From: Megamerina dolium
Taxonomy: Eukaryota; Arthropoda; Insecta; Diptera; Megamerinidae
Direction of reading: 5' to 3'
DNA length: 64,000 bases
Assembly (NCBI GenBank): GCA_963854835.1
Contig: OY978527.1
Location: forward strand, 23,142,057 to 23,206,056
In this document: positions 31,742 to 43,100 of the stretch, in pieces
Layout of the letters: each line of letters begins with the position of its first letter
How positions within the stretch are numbered: position 1 is the stretch's first letter
The notes under the pieces: model-generated
The model's input: the letters and a program-made list of their open reading frames with translations, nothing else
The model's database searches: none
Told to the model about the DNA's origin: nothing
Translations under genes and position numbers: made by a program

Positions 31742-33185
31742 CCTCCTTGGATCAACATCTTCCTCTTTGCCGAAATGGCAGTTAGACTGTCACATTTCAG
31801 CTTTGTACCCTCCCAGAAACCGGTTAGGTCTTGCACAGCTATTTTTTGGATTGCTGATTTTTGCACTTTAATACAAACGATCCGTTTTCCACAATTGCCC
31901 TGCCGACATATCCAATGTCATTGACATCGTCTTCGGGGGACTCCATAGCATCCTTGAGTTTCCTCAAGGCGACCCTCTAATAATAGGACATGACACTCAT
32001 AACGAGGTCGGCCTCCGCTTTTTGAGCGTAGGATTTCCTCGCTCTGGTGGGTCCGTCAGCAACGCCCTTTGCTTGTTCAACCCGACGTTTAGGCGTCCTG
32101 CCAAGACCGCTTGGACCAGGTACCGCATGCGAGACTTGTGGGTTCGTCGGGTTAACAATCTTATCAGATCGTACACCCCGCTCATCACTTACCGACGTCG
32201 GTTTTCCCTGCCCCGCCGTTCACAGAGCTATCCCTCCCGTACTAGGCTTGAGCCTCGGGCCTCCCCGAGCACTTGCCCTTTTCGGTGTTTGCTTGTAAAG
32301 ATTATCAACCTCTTCAGGGGAAAGTTGTCCATCCTCCCCAGCATACACCTCAACTGGCCCTTCAGTCGTCTTCTGGTGAATCTCCTCGGGTGTCGAACTC
32401 TTCAAAGTGGTTTGAGAGCTATTGCCCCAAGGTCGACTCATCTTGCCACTGAGTTGGCACGAGAGCTGCTCAATGGTCTTCTCCGATGACTTCATGGCTT
32501 TTTTGTTACCTCTTCCGTTTCTGTCTCTTCTATTTTTTAACAGGGTCCTCTCAGCTTTGGAGACTCCGTCCTAGTCGCTTATAGCTGATGGAGCTAACGA
32601 TTCTACACCACTCGGAGCATCTTTGTACGCACCATCAAATATCTCACCCATGATTTGCGCTGCCTCCAGACCGCCTTACATGCCGATTTGGTGACAACGC
32701 CCCTTTGTCCGTCATCGTCGCAACTGACGGTTTAGCACTTTCAAGAGCAGGTTCGCTAACTAGGACAGGTGCGTCACCTGATTTTGGAGTGGCTAAAAGC
32801 TCAGCTTCTTTAGAGGCCTCATTTTCCGCCACCTATCTACTATTTTGTCCTCCGTCGTTACCAGCACCGCTTCGCATGAAGCAATGCTGTCCGCCATTTC
32901 TGGACCATCCCTTTGAGTTCCATAGGTGAGAGCGAGTGGTGCAGCTAACAGCTCGACCTCTGCTGAAAACTTATTGTCAGCCGTTCCAACCGTGGTCACC
33001 CCTGGAACCCCCACATCTTTATTTTTTTCGGAATCAATTTTATTCCCAAGAGTTGCGAAGAGATAATGGTCCTCATGCGCAGTTATTCGCGATACGCAGG
33101 TAGGACTACTTATTACGGAGCCCCTTATCTCCGACCATGATAAGAGTACGTTGCCGATGATGTACTTAAAGAGTAATAAGCACAC
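31742..33185 (-). pseudogene. LINE alpha copy 2 ORF1
   Basis: Successive minus-strand blocks in different frames include an N-terminal piece starting MCLLLFKYIIG (33185), which could instead be 5' UTR. A Ser/Glu-rich stretch (32832-32644), a block with QLSPEEVDNLYKQTPKR (32340) and a block with RLLTRRTHKSRMRYLVQAVL (32130) follow. The last piece reaches the ORF2 boundary at about 31700. These have the low-complexity then helical make-up of LINE ORF1 proteins. I recognise it mainly by position upstream of the endonuclease start. Confidence 0.6.
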
Positions 33186-33877
33186 ACCAACTTACCCTTA
33201 TCTTAGTTAGATACCGCCTGCCATCGTACAGGCCAACCTGTGGTATCTATTACCAGTCGGCACCCTTGTGCCGGGTTCAGTGGAGGATTTGCCGACCAAA
33301 CTTTGTAGATAGCGGTATTGTATTCTTATAGGTTTACTACATGAATGAGGTTATTGTATCTGTCGTTTATTCGTGCTGGCCCGAGGTCAAATTGTAGTAC
33401 TTTTTCATTGCTGTCTGTATTGTTCACGAGTACCTCATTCGCAATTATGAAGGGTAAACTGAAAGTAAGTTTTAAAGACAAACTGATCTTCGGCATGGAT
33501 CGCATAACACCATGATCCAGCCCCTTATCTCCGACCATGATAAGAGTACGTTGCCGGATGATGTACTTAAAGAGTAATAAGCACACACCAACTTACCCTT
33601 ATCTTAGTTAGATACCGCCTGCCATCGTACAGGCCAACCTGTGGTATCTATTACCAGTCGGCACCCTTGTGCCGGGTTCAGTGGAGGATTTGCCGACCAA
33701 ACTTTTTAGATAGCGGTATTGTATTCTTATAGGTTTACTACATGAATGAGGTTATTGTATCTGTCGTTTATTCGTGCTGGCCCGAGGTCAAATTGTAGTA
33801 CTTTTTCATTGCTGTCTGTATTGTTCACGAGTACCTCATTCGCAATTATGAAGGGTAAACTGAAAGTAAGTTTTAAA
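33119..33877 (-). repeat. Tandem ~400-bp duplication at the 5' end of LINE alpha copy 2
   Basis: 33119-33476 and 33519-33877 are near-identical direct repeats (one single-base indel and one further difference by eye) separated by 42 bp. Both start AGCCCCTTATCTCC and end GTAAGTTTTAAA. They sit immediately upstream, in minus orientation, of ORF1. This resembles tandem 5' promoter monomers known from some LINEs. A simple local duplication is the alternative. Confidence 0.85.
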
Positions 33878-33979
33878 TAAATTTGCGTTTTTTTTTGTTA
33901 TTCCACCTTTGTTAATTTTTGTTTGGTATCTGTTGTTATTACCGTGATCCCATTTTTTTTCTGGACTCTATGTTTACTA

Positions 33980-34404
33980 AATCAGCAACACCACTCTCAT
34001 TGAGGATAGTAATAGCTGTCAACTCGACAACACCAGAGTCAACAGCAGAATAGCAACTTCATGCCCAAGCATAGCGGAAATAGGAGACGTAATTAAGAAG
34101 CTTAAGCTTAACAAAGCAGCTGGCATCGACGGCATTCAGCCAGAATTGCTGACAGCCGACCCACAAACATCAGCTGAAATTCTGCATTCTCACATAGCTG
34201 CTGTTTGGGACAGCGAAAAGCTACCTCCCTCTTGGACGAAGGGCATCATCGTTAAACTTCCGAAAAAGGGTGATCTGCGCGACTGTGGCAACTGGAAAAG
34301 AATAACCTTGCTCAATTCCATATAAAAAATTCTGGCATCACTTATACAGAATAGACTCCAGTGCGTTGAGAATGCTGAGGAGCTGATTGGGCAGTTTTGT
34401 ATGG
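33980..34404 (+). pseudogene. LINE reverse transcriptase fragment, clade unclear
   Basis: A plus-strand frame reads KLKLNKAAGIDGIQPELL, LPPSWTKGIIVKLPKKGD and CGNWKRITLLNS, then a stop and continuing similarity (ILASLIQNRLQ). These are the N-terminal RT motifs of a non-LTR element different from the jockey, RTE and RNase H LINEs around it. There is no upstream endonuclease, and the fragment stops abruptly at the errantivirus-like remnant. Confidence 0.75.
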
Positions 34405-35515
34405 CTTGAATTTTAGCCGGATTTGGTTTGACATCTTCCGTTGAAACGATGTGTCTTAGAAAGGCTATTTCCTTTTGTAGGAATTCTGATTTTTGGAGTT
34501 GTACTTTGAAGTTAGAATTATCTAATTTTATGAAAACAAATTCTAAATTCAAAATATGCTCTTGCAATGAGGTTGAGAATATTATTATGTCGTCTAAGTA
34601 GATCAAGTAAACTTTACTTATAAGATCTTTTAAAACGTTGCCCATTTTGTTTGCCACTATCATCGAGTTTTTTGGATACAATCCTGACTGGTGAGCTCCA
34701 TGGAGAAAAACCATGTCTTATTATTCCCTGTTCAAGCATATTTATTATTTGTATTTTCACTTGTGTATGTATGGATATCTATACGATTTTGTTTGAATTG
34801 GAATATCGTCGACTGTGGTAATTTCGTATTTGACTTCATTGGTGAATGTAAAATTTCATTTTCTTTTTTGAATGGTTTATTTTTAAACGTTTCGAAAGGT
34901 CTTTTTTTATTTTGTTAGTTTCGCCATTATTTGCGACATCAAGGTTTAGATCAACCTGATGTTGATTTGGATCGAGACTGGTTTTTATATCAATTGAATT
35001 GACTTCAAAATAGTTAGAGGAGTTATATTTATGGGCTTTGATTGGTTGTTTTAAGAACAGAACCTGTTTTGATATATTTGTAATTTCTACGAGACCAAGT
35101 ACGAATCTTCTGCGTGATAGATCCCTCCTGCTATGAAGGAGAACGAGTTGATAACCGAATTTAAAAAAATATCGCCATTTTCAGTGTCTACCGGGATTAT
35201 TATAATTATTTTAGAGTTTGCTGTAACGATATATTTTCCAGATGTCAGTTGGGTTTATATTTAAAGTTAATAGAGCAAGCTTTTGTTTGTAGAATTTTAT
35301 TTTCTAAATCTATGTTTGAACCTATTTGAGTGAGAATCCATCAAAGTATTTGTGAAATTCGAACAGTAAGAACTCGAAACTTCCTGTTTGGTTAAATTTG
35401 TGAAAAATTAGTAATGTTAGCTTTTGGCTTAGGTTGTAGCTGTTAAGGATCGTTTTAATAGTTACAGTTCGAGAGTTTGTATGTGTATCCAAAAATTCGT
35501 TGTTTGTATTAAACA
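34405..35515 (-). pseudogene. Errantivirus-like gypsy protease-RT fragment
   Basis: Minus strand, reading left from 35515: a protease-like region (KYFDG motif near 35350), then a long Ile/Asn-rich spacer, then RT with FSPWSSPVRIVSKKLDDSG (34700) and YLIYLDDIIIFSTSLQEHI (34610-34550). An internal deletion joins the early RT motif to the region just before the catalytic YLDD box. Frames change several times and stops are frequent. RNase H and integrase are absent. The pattern fits the 17.6/297/Tom group of Ty3/gypsy elements. The env-like piece at 22.7-23.5 kb and the dispersed repeats at 21.4 and 36.2 kb may belong with it. Confidence 0.75.
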
Positions 35516-35699
35516 TTTTGTTGTGTTTTTATTTTTCATTTGTTTCTTTTTTTTTTAACTTTATAGTAATAGGTCTACTTTCACTTAGTAATTATATTTA
35601 TATGATTTTTACATATTTAATATCTTATGTAATATTTAATAATAATAATAGTGGGCTTACAGCATTACGATGGCCGTTTTTGTTGAGATGAACATTATT
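35516..35699. other. AT-rich spacer
   Basis: No feature recognised apart from an AATAATAATAATAG run near 35637. Confidence 0.4.
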
Positions 35700-35789
35700 G
35701 ATATTGTAGAGTTGAGGAGAGTTGAGTAGAATTGAGAAGAGTTGAATAGAGTTGAATAGAGTTGAGGAGAGTTGAATAGAGTTAAATAG
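35700..35789. repeat. GAGTTGAATA-type minisatellite
   Basis: About eight imperfect units of 10-11 bp with the consensus AGAGTTGAATAG or AGAGTTGAGG run head to tail. Confidence 0.85.
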
Positions 35790-35843
35790 AAAGCTGGATT
35801 GACGTCTTTTGAAATTAAAAAATTACACCGGGTGCCTGTTTTT

Positions 35844-36050
35844 GTGATATGCCTTCTTATAATATTTTGATCTTCTCGGTGATATGCCGTCACCGATCTA
35901 GTTAGTAATTTATTTGTAGTTGTTACGTCCTATGATTTCTATCTACTCGGCGATATGCCGTCACCGATGTAAGTATAATTAATATACAGTCACTTTACTG
36001 TGTGTGTTTGGTGATATTCCCTCACCATGATACTATTGTGATATTCCTTC
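35844..36050. repeat. Cluster of GTGATATGCCGTCACC hairpin motifs
   Basis: Five related copies of GTGATATKCCKTC occur at about 35844, 35878, 35950, 36010 and 36037. The two best (35875-35897 and 35946-35968) have the symmetrical form CGGTGATATGCCGTCACCG, able to fold into a 5-7-bp stem. The spacing is irregular (27-72 bp). No gene is visible nearby. Confidence 0.65.
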
Positions 36051-36224
36051 AAAATGTCTCTGATGAGAAATCGCTCCACAAAAACTACTTTTGGGAGATA
36101 CCCTCAACTTTCGTTATAAGAAATCGTTCCACAAAACTATAGATTACACAACACAGTATTTACAAAACTAACAGATTTATTTGAAATATTATTATTTCAG
36201 TGCACAAAACTCCGATAAGACGTT

Positions 36225-36505
36225 CCGTTCGAATTCGCCAGTTACAAGTTCGATCCGTAAAACGTGATAAAAAAAATTACATTTATAATTATTGGTTTAC
36301 GTTACACATTTATTCATTCGTCAGAATTAATTGCAATCAACTGGCTTAAAGAGTAAGAAGTACAATTATTTATAACTTATTAACTACAAAGAAAATGCTT
36401 ATTACAAATTATATTGCAAAATTAATAAAATGCATAATTGATAATTCACAAAAATGAAATGCTTAATTAACAATAATAAATATATTTAATAAAAAATTAT
36501 AAGTT
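36225..36505. repeat. Dispersed AT-rich repeat, copy 2 (candidate LTR)
   Basis: Partner of 21357-21655 in the same orientation. In minus orientation it lies upstream of the protease-RT fragment, where a 5' LTR would sit. No gag is recognisable between 35520 and 36225. Confidence 0.6.
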
Positions 36506-36749
36506 TATCACTCTTTGCCTTCGCAAAAGACTAATCACTCTAATAATAGGTTTATCCATATTAAGCACAGTGTAGAAATATTGAAAATTTTCAGTATCCT
36601 TAATATAATACTATGCAAAAAAAAGAACGTAAAACTTTGTTCGTTGATGCCTATTACGAAACTCAATTTATTTGACTTTTTACTATAAAAAGGTAAACGG
36701 TTGTTCGCTCATTTATAGTACAGTGCTTTAAACAATTATTGATATAATA

Positions 36750-37224
36750 GCCGCATTCTTTTGCACGCGAGTTGCAAAAGAACACTGACTTATTTGCCGA
36801 AATGCATGCAAAGCAACAACAAAAATAAGCGATATCGTCTATTTTAACCGAGTTCAATTGAAGTTGCTTATATTTTAATCGACCTGAGTTATAGTGTTGG
36901 AAAGTAAAAAAACAGCACTATTGTGAATAGACCACTGGAATGTGCTAGGGACATTTCAACTACACGTCAAATTATTGTAAATATAAACAAAAATAAGCAA
37001 AATAAAGCAAGTGCAAATAAAAACTTATTTTAAATAAACGAATATATTCACCACAGATTCCGCAGAATTGATTCTTTTTTGTTTTTATTTCGTTTATAAA
37101 TTTCACGAACAACCATATATACCACCAGCGTTGCTAAGTAACTAAAGGGAAATTATATTCAAGTAAAAGGGAAATTAAATGCGAGTTGATGTTCTTTTGC
37201 AACTCGGTTACAAAAGAATGCGGC
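36750..37224. mobile_element. MITE with hairpin terminal inverted repeats and TA duplication
   Basis: 35-bp terminal inverted repeats (36750-36784 and inverted 37190-37224) match at 32 of 35 positions and start GCCGCATTCTTTTG. TA flanks both ends (36748-36749 and 37225-37226). Each terminal repeat is itself palindromic (TTCTTTTGC ... GCAAAAGAA), so each end can fold alone. The 475-bp AT-rich interior has no coding capacity. TA duplication suggests mobilisation by a Tc1/mariner-type enzyme. Confidence 0.7.
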
Positions 37225-37402
37225 TAATATATTAAATTACGATTAGTATAAGTAGCTGACTCGCAGATTAGTTGTTTTTATTATAAATATAAGTAAATGG
37301 TTGTTCTCTCAAACAGTGTAATGCTAATGTACTTGTTGGTGTTGTCAAAAACAAAGAAGACAACCACAAGGTCAAGTGTTCGCTCAACATATAGCAAGAG
37401 AG

Positions 37403-38895
37403 TTTTAGAATGCTCCTTGGGTTATGATATTGAATGCCCCTTCAATATCTAGAAAGGTGATGAGACTATATTCTTTGCAGTGTATATGTGTTTCGATCTT
37501 CTGCACAAGTGAGTGGAGGGTTGTCTCAACGGATTTGCCTTTGTTATATACATGTTGCAATGAAGAGATATTCTTAGATTACTCAGAGAAGATTATCTTA
37601 AACCAAGGTGTTAGAAGATCCACACATTTCTGCATGTCTCCGGGTATAATGCTATCAGGTCCTGGTGACTTAAATGGTTTAAAATTATTTATCTCCAAAT
37701 TAATCTTTATTTTATTGATTATTTTGTGCGAGACGTCTTAGGTAATTCTACTACGACTAACATTGGGTGTTTTCCCAAGGCTGTCCTCCAAACAGCCTCG
37801 AAAATGGGTATCTATTAGTACCTTAAGAGTTTCCAGACTTGAAGTAGTCCAATCACCGTCCCCCTTCATAATGAAGCTGGGTGTAACTGGATTCGTTGCG
37901 AGAATCTTTCGTAGGCTGAAATTTCCTCTATGTTAATGCAAAAGTCATTCCATGACTTATACGGTTGCCACTGATGAGTGATTTCGGCTCGGTTTAATTG
38001 CTGTCGACGCTCCTTCCTTAGAGTGATGATCTCTACCGACCACCACGGAGGTCTCTTTTTCTTTGGAGTCCTTCTCCTGCAAGCTTTTGTAATTTGTCAA
38101 ACAGCGGCCTCAAGTTGCTCCTCATTTTGCAAGCTTGAGGGGGCCATGTGACTGAGGGATTTATTTAGGGTTACCCTATACTTATCCCAATTTTTCCGAT
38201 TCCTATTTAAAAGTGGTATGTGCTTTTGTGGCCTCTTATCAAGGCGGAAGCTAATATACGTATGATCCGGGAAAGAGTATGATATGTCAACCTTTTATTC
38301 CCTAAGTAAAGAGTCACAGGAGTCGTTTGTAAGGGTGATATCTAAAACCTCCTCCCTACTTCAGGAAATAAAGGTCGGTCCTGTACCCATGTTTGAGAGA
38401 GTCAAGTTAGAACTAATTATATATTCAAAAACCACCCCCATCGTTAATGTCTGAGGTGCCCCAGATATAATAGTGTGGGTTGTCGTCGGCTCCCATCACC
38501 AAATTAGCTTTGCGTTCCTCCGCCTCCCGAACCACCTTCCTTATTATGGGGCGAGGCGTGGTCTCAGTATGATCGTGAGCCATATACGCAGACAACAGCC
38601 AATATGTATGGGATTGATGATCTAATGCAATGGTCACAGTATCCTTGACGCTATATTTAGATAATAGGAATGTGTTGTAGCATTTCTTTACTAAAATGCA
38701 TGATCGAGGCTTACCTGCTTTTTTAACGTAGTATAATCCATAGTTTAAGCAGCTTAGTCCACGCACCATGTCATACAGGACCCACGGCTCCTGAATTAGA
38801 ATAATATCCTCCGCTATATCGCTTAGGCGAACGACAAGAGCAGCGGAAGCTGTTTTATAGTGGTGCAGATTAATCTATACCACCCTGAGCATATT
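37403..38895 (-). pseudogene. LINE gamma ORF2: endonuclease and partial RT
   Basis: An ATG near 38892 is followed by an in-frame TAG and then INLHHYKTASAALVVRL and ILIQEPWVL. The open block 38769-38425 has YYVKKAGKPRSCILV, LLSAYMAHDHTETTP and VMGADDNPHYYIWGTSD, matching the endonuclease core. After many stops, RT fragments KSPGPDSIIPGDMQKCVDLL (37640) and SLITFLDIEGAFNII (37440) appear, and the sequence then leaves the element. Confidence 0.8.
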
Positions 38896-39584
38896 CCTTT
38901 GCAATCATTAATACAGACGCTTCGGTCACCGTCCTATCGGTGTCCTCGGCGTCACAGCATATTAGGTAGTCCATATCCACTGTGCTGACTTCCACATTTC
39001 GGAAGAGGTCGCCAACTATCTCAGACGTTAACAGCGAATCCCTATCTCCATCACATGACATGTCCCCCACCGGGGCCGTACTTTTTTTCGTATCCCCTGG
39101 TTTTGGACCTTTTTTTCCTGCGTTTTTTTCATAGATTTTCAGGGTGATTTGGGAGAAGCCATATCTTATCAGTCCCTTCTGTTTGGTGAAAGGTGCCAAG
39201 GATTGCTCATTCAAGACCACAACGATCTGTCTTGAGTTCTCCTTGGCCTCTCCCACCTTCATTACCCTCCTATCGTCTGTGGGGAGGGAAGAATTTGCGA
39301 GCCATATATGATCCAGATCTCCTTAAGATCTGACGGCTCTACAGGAATCCAGGCGCGTGACCTGGGTCTATTGGGGATCTAGTTCTTAGTACTGGCTTCA
39401 AGTCGTGCGTTTGGCCAGACCTCCCCAATATTCGCGATGGCCTGACTTTGGTATCATATACTCTCCGCTTCCCGATTTTGGGACGAGACCCAGTGGTGTT
39501 CGATTTGAACGTGGACCTGCTCTCAATGGAAGGCCTTTTTGGGTTTTCGGAATTGTCCGAGGGTATTTTTGATTGTGTATCCAT
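38870..39584 (-). pseudogene. LINE gamma ORF1
   Basis: Starts at ATG 39584 with MDTQSKIPSDNSENPKRPS and a basic Ser/Arg-rich region. It continues after a break at 39262 with MKVGEAKENSRQIVVVLNEQ, LIRYGFSQITLKIYE and an acidic tail ending at 38870. This is the basic head, DUF4780-like fold and acidic tail plan of the beta ORF1. It ends next to the ORF2 start. Confidence 0.7.
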
Positions 39585-39830
39585 TATTTATTATTAGACT
39601 TGGAGATCGTCCAAGCAGAGCCCTATACTTTGGAAAGTCCACAGTTACACCCTGAGGTAGACAGGCATCAGAGAGGCTCCATTAGAATACATCAAGTATA
39701 GCCCCCCGGCTGCAAACTTTCCAGTGGGCGTGGAAACGCATAACTCCCTGGATTGGGGGAAAGATTTTATCGACTCCCAGGTCTAGGTCCGTAGTGTTTT
39801 GTTAAGCAGGCTTACGTGGAACAGGATGTG

Positions 39831-40154
39831 ACAGAGAGTTACGCACTAGCGGTCTTCATCAGATAGAGGCTAGCGCCGTACAGTTGTATTGCTCATATTC
39901 TGCAAAGAAAGTGCAGATGTACAAATAAGCAGACGCGCGATAAGCGTGACCCCAAGCACACCAGCACATCACACACCCGCACACCTGCACACTTGTTTGA
40001 CTCGAACATCCATTTCAGTTCATAACATAAACATTCTTATGTTTGTAAAGTTAACAACAAAAAACTTATATTTTTAATACTCGACATTAAATAATTTTAT
40101 AATATAATGTAAAAATAATACTCTATCGGCAATTTCACCTTGCAACCGATTCCG
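39831..40154. other. Spacer with CA-rich tract
   Basis: No gene seen. A CA-rich stretch (CACACCAGCACATCACACAC type) lies at about 39955-39995. Confidence 0.5.
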
Positions 40155-43100
40155 TCAATTGGTATAAAGCTGACCTGCAGCACTGAACAATTGCTCACTA
40201 GACACACTTGATGGAGGAGCAGGCAAATATTTTAAAGCAATTTTTTTCAAAAGAAAATGTAGGCCTTGATTCCAGTATTCAAAAATATTACAAATTCTTG
40301 GCAGCAAATGTTCATTAAGAAAAGTGTCCAATTCGTTATTTAATGAATAAATTCTTCCAGTATTATTACTGCAAATCATATTATTATCATGTAAATTCCA
40401 AAGGCTGCTTTGACTTTTTTCTGAAGGACCTACAAAATCAGGTTGCGATATAATCGCAACATTTTCTATCACTACTGACAAATATAAATAAAATATAATA
40501 AAATATTTTTGTTTGAAACGAGGGTCAATCAATGTAGCTACAAGTAAATTTGTATTAGTTTTAATTGAATTAAAACGCTTCGTCAACGAATTTTTAAAGC
40601 TAAATTTCAATTCTTTAATCTCAGTGATATAATTTACATCTCGGTCGAGCTTTGCCTGCACATGATGAAGAGAGGGATAACCAACGATATGCATGATTCA
40701 TCAGAAATCCAAAGTTGCTTCATAAAATGGTTTTAAAACACAAATTATACTTGACAGAATACATCATTCTCTACAAGATGGCACGTCGAATCCTCCAAGC
40801 TCTGCCATATATAGATTTAGAGAACATTTTTGTTCAACTAAGCGAAGAACACTAGGTCCTAACACCACTTTGTATCTGCGACCGCCATCAACTAAATTCG
40901 TAGTAAAACTGAGTAGCTAACAAGTTTTTGCTGGATTCGTCCAAATATCAGATTTAAAGCTGATCCACTTTGCTTTGAGTATCATATCCATAACCTTTCT
41001 TTTATTTTCTCATATGTAGCAGACATAAACGTGCACCTGACAAATTTTCCGCTTTCCAAATTGTATCTTGTTTAAGTGTTAGGTCAGAAATATGCTGTCT
41101 TTTGAACGCACTGCATTCTACTAAGCTGTATGGCAGCATATCCACAATTATCAGGCCCATTATGGTTCTATCAATTCTTTGTGTTGCTGGATGGCTGTGC
41201 GGTAAAATGTCAATTAAAATTTCAGGTAATGTCGATTGTTAATTTGCCTTCTCTTCTAATTTTTGTTTTTTAGACATTGCTGGCGATTTCAACGCCAAAC
41301 ACACTCACTGGGGCTCCCGCCTTATAACTCCAAAAGGCAGAAGACTATGTTCAATCATCACTAACCACGGCTACGATGTTATTTCAAATGGTCAACCGAC
41401 ATATTGGCCGACGGACAAGAGGAAAATATCCGATCTCATAGACTTTGGAGTCGCCAAAGGTTTGCAGATGGAAAATATCTCCACAGAGTGTAATTACGAT
41501 CTATCATCTGACCACTCACCCACGGTAATATCTATAAAATCACCAAGCCCCCAAGGCAATTGCGTTAGAAAGAAAATAGACTGGTTGAAATTCAAGAAAT
41601 ATATAAATTCCCATCTTCCTCTGAGTACTGTATTAAGAAATGGACACGATGTAGACTCAGCACTCGAAAAATTCAACCAGCTGCTCTCATTAGCTATCAG
41701 CTGAGCCACCTGCGCAAAGGTATGCAAGCAATCAAACTATAGCCCAAACACACCAGCCGAGATTGAATTGCTAGTAAGACAGAAAAGAAGACTCCGAAGA
41801 CAATGGCAAGAATTCAGATCACCGAATCTGAAAACACAGCTACAGCACTGCACTCGAAAGTTAAAGCAAGCCTTAAAAAATAAAAAAAACAAAGAATTAG
41901 AAGAACACATAGCGAAATTAACACCTGGTGAAGCGTCAGACTACTCTTTGTGGAAATCAGCAAAAAACTCAAATCGGCCAATTCTCACTGATTCCTCCAT
42001 CCGTTTGAGTGACGGTAATTGGGATAGAAGCAACTGTGAGAAGGGTTTGGCTTTTGCAAACCACCTAAAAAGTGTGTTTACACCCAATCCACCCTCTTTA
42101 CAGTCCTCATTACCAAAATTAACTTCTCAACCTCGCTCAAAATTAAAAAAAAAGAACATATTCAAAGCAATTTATAAAGATTTAAACCCAAAAAAATCAC
42201 CATCTCATACACATTTTCAATGCTATCCTTCGTATTAAACACTATCCCAAATGCTGGAAAACTTCAAAAATTATTATGATAGCAAAACCAGGAAAAGACC
42301 CTACAAAAGTTGCATCGTACAGACCTATCAGCCTCCTGCCTCTACTTTCTAAAGTATTCGAAAAGCTACTTGTCATGAATATAACTCCATTTATTAATCT
42401 CAACCAACTGATTCCTCAACATCAGTTTGGATTTAGAAAACAGCACGGCACAATAGAACAAGTCCACCGCATTGTAACTCTGATAAGGAACACTTTTGAA
42501 GAAAAAAAGTATTGCTCAGCTGTCTTTCTTGATATCACTCAAGCTTTCGATAAAGTATGGCACGACGGCCTTATTTACAAACTCAAACTATTACTGCCTG
42601 CAAATGTCCCCTCATTGCTTAGTAGCTACCTCACGAAAAGACAATTTCTCGTACATCACAAGGATTACACAACAAATCCATTGGATATTCACGCTGGCGT
42701 TCCTCAAGAAAGCGTTTTGGGCCCCTTACTGTATCTCTTATACACTTCAGATATGCCCAACAATAACTATACATTCATATCGACCTTTGCTGATGATACG
42801 GCAATATTGTGCTCTCGCTCAAACCCAATAGAAGCTACTAAACTCCTGCAGACTCATGTCGATTCTCTCGAAATCTGGCTAGCAAAATGGCGTATAAAAG
42901 TCAATGAATCAAAGAGCGTACATGTAACCTTCACGCTAAGGCTAGATACATGTCCCCCACTTAATATTAATGGCCAATCAGTTCCACAATGTTCCTCAAC
43001 AAAGTACTTGGGTATTCACCTCGACAGAAGGCTGACATGGAAAAATCACATAGAGGCAAAGAAAACTCAGATCAAGCTTAAAATGAATCAGTTATGGTGG

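Larger units (their letters stand above)
28238..33877 (-). mobile_element. RNase H-bearing LINE alpha, copy 2, split by an RTE insertion
   Basis: It shares the 3' UTR and ORF2 start with alpha copy 1. From right to left: a duplicated 5' unit (33877-33119), ORF1 (about 33185-31740), endonuclease start (31650), linker and RT (30880-30060), an RTE fragment on the other strand (28988-30056), then RT YADD region and C-terminal block to 28238. Part of the RT around the RTE insertion and most of RNase H are absent, so deletions accompany the insertion. Confidence 0.75.
37403..39830 (-). mobile_element. RNase H-type LINE gamma, 3'-deleted
   Basis: Minus strand: ORF1 (39584-38870), then endonuclease (38895-38425), a degraded linker and the early RT ending abruptly at about 37403 within the LDIEGAFN motif region. 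The catalytic YADD box and everything after it are absent. The sequence differs from the alpha and beta families. The 5' UTR probably reaches about 39830. Confidence 0.75.

Noticed and set aside
34190..34404. Continuation of the errantivirus-like RT frame to 34190
   Set aside because: Below about 34405 the minus frame only reads antisense of a plus-strand LINE RT fragment; the true junction is near 34405.
35700..36050. CRISPR-like or satellite array
   Set aside because: The minisatellite units are imperfect with no spacers, and the hairpin motifs are irregularly spaced; no cas genes and a eukaryotic context.
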